A stretch of 64,000 nucleotides of DNA from Deinococcus aquaedulcis (GTDB taxonomy: Bacteria > Deinococcota > Deinococci > Deinococcales > Deinococcaceae), in assembly GCF_019693445.1 (NCBI RefSeq), contig NZ_JAHRBL010000006.1, positions 127,582 to 191,581 of the forward strand, given 5' to 3'. The position numbers and the translations under genes are program-made. Shown here one piece after another: positions 21,152-31,463 of this stretch (position 1 is its first letter; every line of letters starts with the position of its first letter). Below the pieces are notes generated by a model, which worked only from the letters and a program-made list of their open reading frames with translations, had not been told where the DNA came from and made no database searches.

Positions 21152-21958
21152 TCAGCCGCCGCGCAGGGCGAGGTACACGATCAGGCCCAGGCCCGCCAGC
21201 AGCCCCCAGCGGAGGTTACGCAGCGCCGGGCTGGCGGCGAAGCGCTCTTTCATCTCGGCGTCGGTGTCGTCCTTGGAGCGTTTCATGGCAAGGCGCTGGC
21301 CCCGGCGAATGCTGCGCACGCCCTCGGCCACCTTGCCCTGGCGGCGCAGGGCCACGCCCAGGTTGTGGTGCCCGCCGTCGTAGTCGGGGTTGAGGCGCAG
21401 CACCTCGCGGTAGACGGCTTCGGCCTCGGCAAAGCGCCCGGCTTCCATGTCCAGGTTGCCCAGGTTGGTCAGGGCGCGGTAGTGGCCGGGGTCGGCCACG
21501 CGGGCCTCGTCCAGCACGCGCCGGGCGTCGTCGGCCTCGCCGCGCACCGCGTGCAGCACGCCCTGCATGTTCAGGGCCTCGGCCCGGGTCAGGGGCTGCG
21601 CCAGCGCCCCCAGGAGCCGCTCTTGCAGCGCCGCCGGGTCCGTTTCCTTCTGGCTGCCCTCCAGCGCATTCAGCGCCGCCAGCACCTCGTCGGGCGGCAC
21701 CTGCGCGCGCAGCCCGGCCAGCAGCGGCTCGCCCCCGGCGTCCTCCAGGGCCCGCCGGTAGTCGCCCAGGGCCCGCCGGGCCGAGGGGTAGCGCCGGGCG
21801 CGCACGGCGTCCTGCACCCCGTCCAGCGCCCCCAGGGCCTCCTGCACCGCCGCCGTCTCGCCCGCCAGCCGCGCCGTGATGGCCGCGCGGCGCCAGTCGC
21901 CTGTCGCCACCAGTTCCCGGACCGGGGGCAGCGCCGGGGTTTCTGGCGGCCCACTCAT
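21152..21958 (-). CDS. TPR-repeat protein with C-terminal membrane anchor
   Basis: A 268-aa protein. Residues 100-215 hold tetratricopeptide repeats (AEALNMQGVLHAVRGEADDA, HYRALTNLGNLDMEAG, DYDGGHHNLGVALRRQG). The C terminus is a single membrane helix (WGLLAGLGLIVYLAL) followed by RGG, so the repeats face the cytosol as a tail-anchored scaffold. The ATG at 21958 begins MSGPPETPALPPVREL. It is the first gene of a unit with nnr. A divergent promoter shared with rsmA lies upstream. Confidence 0.85.
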   Translation of the reverse strand: MSGPPETPALPPVRELVATGDWRRAAITARLAGETAAVQEALGALDGVQDAVRARRYPSARRALGDYRRALEDAGGEPLLAGLRAQVPPDEVLAALNALEGSQKETDPAALQERLLGALAQPLTRAEALNMQGVLHAVRGEADDARRVLDEARVADPGHYRALTNLGNLDMEAGRFAEAEAVYREVLRLNPDYDGGHHNLGVALRRQGKVAEGVRSIRRGQRLAMKRSKDDTDAEMKERFAASPALRNLRWGLLAGLGLIVYLALRGG

Positions 21959-22023
21959 GCCGGGCCCCGGGGGCAGCGAACAGGCGACCAGACCGCAGCG
22001 GCTCCTAAACGACTCACGCGCCG

Positions 22024-22031
22024 AGTATACT
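22024..22031. promoter_or_regulatory. Palindromic -10 element AGTATACT between TPR gene and rsmA
   Basis: AGTATACT reads as TATACT on both strands, so it can serve as the -10 box of divergent promoters: leftward to the TPR-nnr operon (about 65 nt leader) and rightward to rsmA (about 87 nt leader). Confidence 0.5.
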
Positions 22032-22118
22032 GACGCGTTTCCGGCAGGCCGCTGCACGTCCGTTCCGTGAGGGGCGCCTCCTGCAGCCCTTTTTGGCCGG
22101 CAACCTCCCCACTGACCC

Positions 22119-22979
22119 ATGTCCCAACCTGACCCCACCCCGCGCGACCCTGCCCTGGCGCCGCTGTATTCCCCGGCGCGCGTGCGCGAATTGCTCACGC
22201 GCCACGGCCTGAAACCCACCAAGAGCCTGGGCCAGAACTTTCTGATTGACGGCAACATCCTGCGCGCCATTGCCGAAGCGGGCGGCGCCGAAAGTGGCGT
22301 GCCCGTGCTGGAGATCGGCCCCGGCCTGGGCGTGCTGACCCAGGAAATCGCCCGCCGGGGCGCCCAGGTCACTACCCTAGAAAAGGACGAGCGCCTGCGC
22401 CCGGTGCTAAGTGAGACCCTGGACGGGCTGGGCGTGCGGATTATCTGGGGCGACGCCCTGGACTTCGATTACGCCTCGCTGCCGGCCGGCACGCGCGTGA
22501 TCGCCAACCTGCCCTACTACATCACCGGGCTGCTGCTGTCGCGCTTTATGCGCTCACCCGGCATCGTGAGCGCCACGGTGCTGGTGCAAAAGGAAGTGGC
22601 GCAGCGCCTCGCCGCCAAGCCCGGCAGCGACAACTACGGCTTTCTGAGCGCCATCGCCTCGTTGTACGGCACCGTGCGCCATGTGCGCGACGTGCCCAAG
22701 GGCGCCTTTTTCCCCGCGCCAGACGTGACCAGCAGCGTGGTGCGCCTGGACTTTGACCGCACCCGCCCGGCCCCCGAGCCCGAGTTCCTGCACTTTGTGG
22801 AAACCGCGCTGCACCACCGCCGCAAGACCCTGCGCAACAACCTGCGCCTGGGCGGCTTTGAGGGCGCGGCCATTGACGAGGCCCTGGCATCGGGCGGCCT
22901 GCGGGCCGACGTGCGCGCCGAGGACGTGGCCCTGGGTGACCTGCGTGACATGGCCGTCAAACTGGGCGTGGTACGGTAG
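22119..22979 (+). CDS. rsmA: 16S rRNA (adenine1518/1519-N6) dimethyltransferase
   Basis: A 286-aa RsmA/KsgA that dimethylates two adjacent adenines in helix 45 of 16S rRNA late in small-subunit assembly. It shows KPTKSLGQNFLID, the SAM-binding LEIGPGLGVLTQEIA, the catalytic NLPYYITG motif and the C-terminal GAFFPAPDVTSSVVRL segment. Length fits the family. The ATG at 22119 gives a 25-residue leader before the conserved core. It stands alone upstream of the sugar kinase gene. Confidence 0.95.
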   Translation: MSQPDPTPRDPALAPLYSPARVRELLTRHGLKPTKSLGQNFLIDGNILRAIAEAGGAESGVPVLEIGPGLGVLTQEIARRGAQVTTLEKDERLRPVLSETLDGLGVRIIWGDALDFDYASLPAGTRVIANLPYYITGLLLSRFMRSPGIVSATVLVQKEVAQRLAAKPGSDNYGFLSAIASLYGTVRHVRDVPKGAFFPAPDVTSSVVRLDFDRTRPAPEPEFLHFVETALHHRRKTLRNNLRLGGFEGAAIDEALASGGLRADVRAEDVALGDLRDMAVKLGVVR

Positions 22980-23049
22980 TTGCACGCGTTTTTACCGCCA
23001 TGATCGCCCTGTTTGTGCTCACTGAGGGCCCTGTGCGCCCTGGAGGTTT

Positions 23050-24045
23050 ATGAAGTTCTACGTTATCGGCGACGTGACCGTCGACCATCTGTACCACCTG
23101 CGCCGCCTGCCCAAGCCGGGCGAGGAAGTCACGCCCACGCAGGCCAGCATGAAGCCCGGCGGTGCGGGCGGCACCATCAGCGTGACCCTGGCCCGGCTGG
23201 GCCACACCGTCACCCTGGCGGCCCGGGTGGGCACCGATCCTTTTGCCGAATATGCCCTGAGCCACGTGCGCGACAGCGGCGTGCTGGACAGCGCTATTCA
23301 GCGCGACCCCGAACGCCTGACCAGCACCATTACCGTGATGCAGACCGCCAGTGGCGAGCGCGCCATGATCAGCCACGGCGCCGCCAACCGCCAGCTGGAC
23401 CCGGCGGGCCTGAAGGTCAAGGACATTGAAGGCTCAGACGCCCTGATTATCAACGCCTACGCCCTGACCGAAGGTCCGCAGCGCGAGTACACCCTGGCGG
23501 CCATCCGCGCGGCCCAGGGCGCCAAGAAACCCGTGCCTGTGTTTATTGACCTGGGCACCGGCGCTGTGAACAAGGTGGGTACCTCGCTGCTGGGTGACGT
23601 GATCGCCGCCGACTACCTGATGCTCAACCAGCACGAGCTGCAGGCCCTGACCGGCACCGGCTCGATCAGCGCGGCCCTGGCCCAGCTGGGCGCGGCCGGC
23701 GCGCAGCGCGTGGTGGTGAAGGTGGGCAAGATGGGCTCGATCACCTGGACCCCCACCGAAACCGAACTGGTGGACGCCATTCGCCCTGAAGGGCAGGTCG
23801 TGGACTCCACGGGGGCCGGCGACACCTTTACCGCCACCTTCGCCCACGCGGTCCTGAATGGGGCCGGCATGTCCGAAGCGGCGCGCGCCGCCAACGCCGC
23901 TGGGGCCCTGGCGGCCACCGGCATCGGCGCCCAGGAGCGCCCCATCACCCCCGCCGATCTGGCCGAGGTGCTCCCCGGCGTGGCGGTGCCCGCGCCGGCC
24001 CCGGCCCCCAAAGCCACCCGTGGCCGCAAGAGCACGGCCGGGTAA
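23050..24045 (+). CDS. PfkB-family carbohydrate kinase
   Basis: A 331-aa ribokinase-like enzyme. The N terminus MKFYVIGDVTVDHLY and GGAGGTISVTLARLG are the first PfkB signature, and DSTGAGDTFTATFAHA near residue 255 is the second with the catalytic Asp and anion hole. It phosphorylates a sugar or nucleoside; which one is not clear. The last 25 residues are an Ala/Pro/Lys-rich tail. GGAGG 5 nt before the ATG gives a clear ribosome-binding site, in contrast to the many leaderless genes around it. Confidence 0.9.
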   Translation: MKFYVIGDVTVDHLYHLRRLPKPGEEVTPTQASMKPGGAGGTISVTLARLGHTVTLAARVGTDPFAEYALSHVRDSGVLDSAIQRDPERLTSTITVMQTASGERAMISHGAANRQLDPAGLKVKDIEGSDALIINAYALTEGPQREYTLAAIRAAQGAKKPVPVFIDLGTGAVNKVGTSLLGDVIAADYLMLNQHELQALTGTGSISAALAQLGAAGAQRVVVKVGKMGSITWTPTETELVDAIRPEGQVVDSTGAGDTFTATFAHAVLNGAGMSEAARAANAAGALAATGIGAQERPITPADLAEVLPGVAVPAPAPAPKATRGRKSTAG

Positions 24046-24099
24046 GAGGGGAGAGGGTCGTGTCCGCCTGGCCGGTCTGGCTGGGCGGCGCTTTGTTTT

Positions 24100-24307
24100 G
24101 GCTATGGGCTATGAGCCATGGGCCATGAGGAAAGGCGCATGGGCTCATGGCGTGTCAGCGGCGTTTTCCGGGAACGGAATAGGTGCCCGCAGCAGCCGGC
24201 GGTGCGGGCGGCCTTGGAAGGCGATGGTTGGGCCCGTGGGTGAAACAGGCTGCCGTTGCTGGCCCAGAGCTCATGGCTCATAGCCCATGGCCCATGGCCT
24301 ACAGCCC
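24100..24307. repeat. Inverted heptanucleotide arrays (GGCTATG/CATAGCC type)
   Basis: The left arm (24100-24150) reads GGCTATG, GGCTATG, AGCCATG, GGCCATG. The right arm (24268-24307) reads AGCTCAT, GGCTCAT, AGCCCAT, GGCCCAT, GGCCTAC. The arms are in opposite sense and could fold together around about 115 nt of ordinary sequence. They fill the 281-nt gap between the PfkB kinase and ggt genes. Confidence 0.7.
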
Positions 24308-24314
24308 CCCGCTG

Positions 24315-24320
24315 TACCCT
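24315..24320 (+). promoter_or_regulatory. Leaderless -10 box for ggt
   Basis: TACCCT lies 6 nt before the ATG at 24327. Confidence 0.6.
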
Positions 24321-24326
24321 GCTCCC

Positions 24327-25931
<1,605 letters not shown>

Positions 25932-25985
25932 GCGGCGCGGCGAAAGTCGCTTGAGGCCTGGGAAGGAGACAGGCAGACTGCGGTC

Positions 25986-26525
25986 ATGCGCCGCGCTCTG
26001 CTGTTCCTCCCCTTGCTCCTGACCTGGGCCCGTGCCGGTGGCGCCGAGCCTATTGCACGCGCCGATGTGCTGCGCTGGGTGCCGGGGGTGCGTCAGGCGG
26101 TCTTCACGCCGCCCAGTCCGACCCGGCAGGAGCCTTTTACATCCAAATTGACTGTACAGGTGGGCCGTCTCCCCGTGCAGGTGTTTCTGAGTGCCGGTGG
26201 CGACGCCAATGAGGCCCAGCCGGGCCGCATCACTGGCCTGCTGGCGTGGGTGCCGACGGCGACCCCGGGCCCTGCGGAAAAAGAGGCGCTGGTGCGGGTG
26301 GTGCTCACCCATCTGCGGGTGTGCGCCAGCGTCACGGAGACTCAGGCCGCCCAGATTCGGCTGTTGGCCGGCCTGGACTGGCAGGCCCCCCTGGGTATGC
26401 AAGAGCGACAGGTGGGTCCCTTTCAGCTGAGCTGGGCCGATGGTGACGGTCTGAACGTGGCCGGCAGGGACCGGGGCGGCATGATCGTCCGCTGGCCCGG
26501 GGCGCCCAGCCGCTGCACGTTCTGA
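25986..26525 (+). CDS. Secreted hypothetical protein, 179 aa
   Basis: Not recognised. A signal peptide (RALLFLPLLLTWARAGGA) precedes a mature domain of about 155 residues with mixed strands and helices. Two cysteines (in RVCASVT and the SRCTF terminus) could form a disulfide. GGAAGGAGA lies about 16 nt before the ATG, further than usual. The gene follows ggt by 54 nt on the same strand and may be read through from it. It is convergent with the methyltransferase gene. Confidence 0.7.
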   Translation: MRRALLFLPLLLTWARAGGAEPIARADVLRWVPGVRQAVFTPPSPTRQEPFTSKLTVQVGRLPVQVFLSAGGDANEAQPGRITGLLAWVPTATPGPAEKEALVRVVLTHLRVCASVTETQAAQIRLLAGLDWQAPLGMQERQVGPFQLSWADGDGLNVAGRDRGGMIVRWPGAPSRCTF

Positions 26526-26601
26526 ACTAGGGCCTGTGGTGTGACTGGTCCAGGCAGCCCTCAGAACGCCTTGCCCGGCAGCCGTTGCCTGTCTTCCACG
26601 C

Positions 26602-27342
26602 CTACAGCGCCTTTGTGGTGAACACCATCACCTCGCTGCGGTCATCCAGCGGCCCGCCCTGAAAGGAGCCCGTGACGCGCGGGCTTTCAAATCCGGCGAA
26701 GCGCAGCAGCCACTCCATTTCAAAGCGGGTGTAGTAGCGCTGGGTGAGGGTGTAGTGGCGGCGCCTCAGTGTGCCGTCGGGCGCAGTCGTGTCCACGTGG
26801 TACTCGGTGGTGATGTGCTGGCGGGGCTTGTCGTGGCGCTGCACCAGAAAGACGTCGGTGCGGCTGCCGTCCGGGGCATGGAAGGTTTCGCCCTCGTGGC
26901 GCACGGTATTGGGCTTGCCAAAGCGCGGCACGTACAGGTCGAACGAGAAGATGCCGCCCGTGACCAGATGCGCGTGAATGTTCTCCAGGGCCTGCACCTG
27001 TTCATTCGGGGTGTACAGGTGCATCAGGGCATTGAAGGGGGCGATGACCGTGGCAAAGCGGTCCTGCAGCCCAAAGGTTCGCGCGTCCCCCTGTACGTAG
27101 CGCACCGCCAGCCCCTCCTGCGCCGCGCGTCCCTGCGCGCGCTCAATCATGCGCGCGCTGGGCTCCAGCCCGGTGATCGCCACCCCCCGCCGCGCCAGAA
27201 AGGTGGTCACCCGCCCCGTACCCGACCCGATTTCTAGCACCGGCCCCGCCGCCTGCTCCGCCACCCGCGCGTAGTAGTGCAGGTCGTCGCGGTAGACGTC
27301 GTACTGGTGGTCGTACAGGTCGGCAAAGTCGTCGTAGTTCAC
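26602..27342 (-). CDS. Class I SAM-dependent methyltransferase
   Basis: A 246-aa Rossmann methyltransferase. It begins VNYDDFADLYDHQYDVYRDD; motif I is PVLEIGSGTGRVTTFLARRG near residue 50, followed by GLEPSARMI, the VIAPFNALMHL motif, and a beta-rich C terminus (HYTLTQRYYTRFEMEWLL). This arrangement fits small-molecule methyltransferases. The GTG at 27342 was chosen because a TACTCT box lies 7 nt upstream and because the sequence before it is heptamer repeat. Confidence 0.85.
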   Translation of the reverse strand: MNYDDFADLYDHQYDVYRDDLHYYARVAEQAAGPVLEIGSGTGRVTTFLARRGVAITGLEPSARMIERAQGRAAQEGLAVRYVQGDARTFGLQDRFATVIAPFNALMHLYTPNEQVQALENIHAHLVTGGIFSFDLYVPRFGKPNTVRHEGETFHAPDGSRTDVFLVQRHDKPRQHITTEYHVDTTAPDGTLRRRHYTLTQRYYTRFEMEWLLRFAGFESPRVTGSFQGGPLDDRSEVMVFTTKAL

Positions 27343-27349
27343 AGGGAGA

Positions 27350-27355
27350 AGAGTA
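27350..27355 (-). promoter_or_regulatory. Leaderless -10 box for the methyltransferase gene
   Basis: TACTCT on the minus strand, 7 nt before the GTG at 27342. Confidence 0.5.
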
Positions 27356-27359
27356 AGGG

Positions 27360-27489
27360 GGCCATGGGCTCTGGGCCATGAGCCATGGGGAAAGGCAGGG
27401 AAGGTGGGCGGGACCGCTGCCTGCTTCCCCCATTCCGGCCGCACCTCCCGATCTTTGCCTCATGGCCCAAAGCTCATAGCTCATGGCCA
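27360..27489. repeat. Inverted heptanucleotide arrays (GGCCATG/CATGGCC type)
   Basis: The left arm reads GGCCATG, GGCTCTG, GGCCATG, AGCCATG. The right arm from 27457 reads GCCTCAT, GGCCCAA, AGCTCAT, AGCTCAT, GGCC. They can pair around about 70 nt. This is the same unit family as 24100-24307. It fills the gap between the methyltransferase start and the end of the next secreted-protein gene. Confidence 0.7.
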
Positions 27490-27541
27490 AAAAAACACCG
27501 CCCCCCCAATCCCGGGAAGGCGGCAGGAACCCTCCGGCCCC

Positions 27542-28066
27542 TCAGTTCACCCGCACGCTGTTGGCCAGGGTGCGCACCACGGCCTCGTTTTTCGAGTAGT
27601 CCTTGAGGTTGCCGGCAATGGTGACCACTAGCATGCGCCCGCCTGCGCTGGTGACCATCAGCTCGCGGCGCAGTTCGTCGCCCTGGCCGGGGGTGGTGAA
27701 CACGAACTGCGCCCACGGCGCGCCGCCCACCTGCACCAGATTGGCCTTGAGCGTCTTGATGTTCGGCACCTGGGCGCGAATGACACCGGGGAACTGCTCG
27801 ACCAGCTTGGCCACTTCGCCCTGGGTCAGCTTGCTCGTGCGCCACTCAAAGGCCACGCTGACCTTGCGGTCCTCGGTCATGAACACAGCGTCGGGGCGCC
27901 CAGCGGCCGAGGGGAAAGCGGTACGAATGCCGGCGGCGCTCAGGGTCAGCAGTTTGGCGTTCGGTTCAACCGTCACTGGCACGTTGCCCAGCTTCACGGG
28001 CACGGCACTGGCGAGGGTGGCCGCGCTCAGGGCCACGGTCAGGGGTACAGAAAGGAAGCGCCTCAT
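27542..28066 (-). CDS. Secreted hypothetical protein, 174 aa
   Basis: Not recognised as a named family. A clear signal peptide (RRFLSVPLTVALSAATLASA) is followed by an alpha/beta domain with VSVAFEWRTSKL, a helix EVAKLVEQFPGVI, and GGAPWAQFVFTTPGQGDELRRE. The pattern resembles periplasmic stress-type or DcrB-like proteins that measure a fold of about 150 residues, but the likeness is only general. A TAGGGT box lies 9 nt upstream of the ATG. It stands alone between repeats and the GMC oxidoreductase gene. Confidence 0.72.
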   Translation of the reverse strand: MRRFLSVPLTVALSAATLASAVPVKLGNVPVTVEPNAKLLTLSAAGIRTAFPSAAGRPDAVFMTEDRKVSVAFEWRTSKLTQGEVAKLVEQFPGVIRAQVPNIKTLKANLVQVGGAPWAQFVFTTPGQGDELRRELMVTSAGGRMLVVTIAGNLKDYSKNEAVVRTLANSVRVN

Positions 28067-28225
28067 GTCTGTGCCACCCTACCCGGCGCAAGGTGGCTGC
28101 TCATGAACTGGACATGAGGAATGTGCGACACTTGAAAGTTTCGGGTGAGGGCGCTGAAGCTTGCAGAGAGGCCTGGATAAGGGCCTGGACGAGGCTAAGA
28201 CAGCTCTTCTAAACGCTTGTCCTGG

Positions 28226-29806
28226 CTACAACCCAGCGGTTACAAAGCCGGCCGCCCGCGCCCCAATCATCATGGCTGTGGCGTTGGTGTTGGCGTGGAT
28301 GATCCGGGGCATCACGCTGGCGTCGCCCACCCACAGGCCCTGGGTGCCGCGCACCGCCAGAAGGCGGTCCACCACGGCCCCGTCGCCGTCGCCCAGGGCG
28401 GCCGTCCCCACCGGGTGGTACAGCGTGGCGCATTCCTGGGCCACAAAGGCACGCAGCGCCGCTTCGCTGCGCACCCCCTCGCCGGGCAGCACCTCGGCGC
28501 CGCGCAGGCCGCTGAGGGGCGGGGCCGCCGCGATCTCGCGCGCCTGCCGCACCGCTGCCACCAGACTCTGCCGGTCACGCTCGTCGGTCAGGTAGGCCGG
28601 GTCCAGCACGGGCGGCGCCATTGGATCGCGCGAGGCCAGCGTCAGGCGGCCCCGGCTGTGCACATCCACCAGCACCGGCCCCACCGAGAAATGCGCGCCG
28701 GGTGCGGTCTGAAACCCGTGGTCGCGGAAGTAGGCGGGCCCGAAATGAAACTGAATGTCTGGGTCCTCGTCGGCGCGCAGGCCCGGGCGGGCGTGGGAAA
28801 AGGCGGCGGCCTCGGCCACGTTGCTGCTCAGGGGGCCGCTGCGGTTCCAGGCGTAGCGGGCCAGCGCGGCAGCGGGCGGCCCACTGTCCAGCGAGGGCAC
28901 CAGGGACCGGGTAATCACCGGCACCGCGAGGTGGTCTTGCAGCCCCGCGCCCACGCCGTCCAGGGCCACCTTCACCGGAATGTTCAGGCGGCTCAGCTCT
29001 GCCCGGGGCCCCACCCCCGAGAGCATCAGCAGCTGCGGCGTCTGAATCGCCCCGGCGGTCAGCAGCACGCCGCCCGCCGGGGCGTCCAGAGTGCGGCCCT
29101 GCCAGCGTAGGCGCACGCCTGCCGCCCGGGTGCCGTTCCACAGCAGTTCCAGCACGTGGGCGCCTGTCAGGACCGTCAGGTTGGGGTGGTGCAGTACTGG
29201 CTGCAAAAAGGCGCGAAAGGCGCTGTAGCGTTCGCCGCCCCGGTGGTTGCTTTCCAGCAGGCCCGCGCCCGCCAGCTCGCCGTCGTTGAAGGTATCGGCC
29301 GCCCGCAGGCCCAGCCCCAGCGCCGCCGAGGCCACAAAGGCGTGGCTCAGGGGGTGCGACTGCGCCCGCGCGCCCACCGGCATGGGCCCGCCCTGGCCCC
29401 GGGTGGGGGAGGCGGGGCCCCGGTAATCTTCCAGCGCGCGAAAGGTGGGCAGCACCTCGGCCCAGGTCCAGCCCTCACCCCAGGAGTCGAAGTCGCGCTT
29501 TGAGCCGCGAATCCAGATGGTGGCGTTGATGGCGCTGCTGCCGCCCAGCACCTTGCCGCGCGGCCAGTAAAACGCGCGTCCGGCGGCGTGCGGCTGGGGC
29601 ACGGTGGAAAAATTCCAGTCCACTCGAGTGCGAAAGAGCTTGGAAAAGGCCCCCGGCGCGCGGATCAGGGGGTGGGTGTCGGGTCCGCCTGCTTCCAGCA
29701 GGAGCACCCGCAGCCCGGCGTCCAGCAGCGCGCGCGCCGCCACGCACCCGCCGGACCCGGCGCCCACCACCACCACATCTGCCTGCCCCCGACTGCCTGT
29801 TGTCAT
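28226..29806 (-). CDS. GMC-family FAD-dependent oxidoreductase (choline dehydrogenase-like)
   Basis: A 526-aa GMC enzyme. The FAD dinucleotide motif is VVVGAGSGGCVAARALLDAG at the N terminus, with LLEAGG after it. GMC signature 1 is RGKVLGGSSAINATIWIRG and signature 2 is GAIQTPQLLMLSGVGP. The catalytic C-terminal His is in YHPVGTAALG, with NTNATAMMIGARAA at the end. It oxidises a primary alcohol or aldehyde; choline is the default guess but betaine-pathway genes are not adjacent. TATACT lies 8 nt before the ATG and is divergent from argJ. Confidence 0.92.
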   Translation of the reverse strand: MTTGSRGQADVVVVGAGSGGCVAARALLDAGLRVLLLEAGGPDTHPLIRAPGAFSKLFRTRVDWNFSTVPQPHAAGRAFYWPRGKVLGGSSAINATIWIRGSKRDFDSWGEGWTWAEVLPTFRALEDYRGPASPTRGQGGPMPVGARAQSHPLSHAFVASAALGLGLRAADTFNDGELAGAGLLESNHRGGERYSAFRAFLQPVLHHPNLTVLTGAHVLELLWNGTRAAGVRLRWQGRTLDAPAGGVLLTAGAIQTPQLLMLSGVGPRAELSRLNIPVKVALDGVGAGLQDHLAVPVITRSLVPSLDSGPPAAALARYAWNRSGPLSSNVAEAAAFSHARPGLRADEDPDIQFHFGPAYFRDHGFQTAPGAHFSVGPVLVDVHSRGRLTLASRDPMAPPVLDPAYLTDERDRQSLVAAVRQAREIAAAPPLSGLRGAEVLPGEGVRSEAALRAFVAQECATLYHPVGTAALGDGDGAVVDRLLAVRGTQGLWVGDASVMPRIIHANTNATAMMIGARAAGFVTAGL

Positions 29807-29814
29807 GTGCGGCG

Positions 29815-29820
29815 AGTATA
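29815..29820 (-). promoter_or_regulatory. Leaderless -10 box for the GMC oxidoreductase gene
   Basis: TATACT on the minus strand, 8 nt before the ATG at 29806. Confidence 0.6.
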
Positions 29821-29851
29821 GACGGGGGGCGCGCCGCCCGGCCCTGGCCGC

Positions 29852-29857
29852 TACACT
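29852..29857 (+). promoter_or_regulatory. Leaderless -10 box for argJ
   Basis: TACACT lies 7 nt before the ATG at 29865; only about 31 nt separate it from the opposing -10 box. Confidence 0.6.
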
Positions 29858-29864
29858 TCCCCGC

Positions 29865-31019
<1,155 letters not shown>

Positions 31020-31220
31020 GCGCAGGGGATAGGTGGAGAGCTTGAGACGCGCGTAATCTGGAACCCTGACGCCAGAAAGGTAGGAAAAAGCGTTCGACAT
31101 CCGGTGTTGTCAGAGCCTGAAAACGCCTGCCGGGTGGCACAGGAGAAGTGGGCTCGGTCAGCTCAGAATCGCTCGAATTCCCTCACCTCGTCTGCCACAT
31201 TTGGCGTGAGGAGGTGACGT

Positions 31221-31379
31221 GTGACGACGACCCCACTGCGCGCCCGAACGCCCGCCCAGAGCCCATCCACTGCGGCGGCTAGGCCCGCCAGTCCTGCTCC
31301 TGTGTCCCTGGCCAAGCCGCAGAAACCGGCTCAGCAACTCACCAATACCCTGACCACTGCGACCCGGGCCGCCACGTAG
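31221..31379 (+). pseudogene. 5' part of the toxin-like gene, ended by an in-frame amber codon
   Basis: GAGGAGGTGAC just upstream is one of the strongest ribosome-binding sites in the window and points to a GTG at 31221. From there 52 codons encode a Thr/Pro/Ala-rich peptide (TTTPLRARTPAQSPS, ending TATRAAT) before TAG at 31377-31379. The same frame then continues without interruption to 33095, so a single codon (most simply CAG or a similar sense codon changed to TAG) separates this segment from the downstream ORF. It may be a real nonsense mutation or a sequence error. Confidence 0.65.
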
Positions 31380-31463
31380 CAGACCCGGGTTGCCCTGAAG
31401 AAAATCAGCCGTCCCAACGAGGTCCTTGCCAATGAACTCCTGCATCAGAATTACGCTGTTGCT

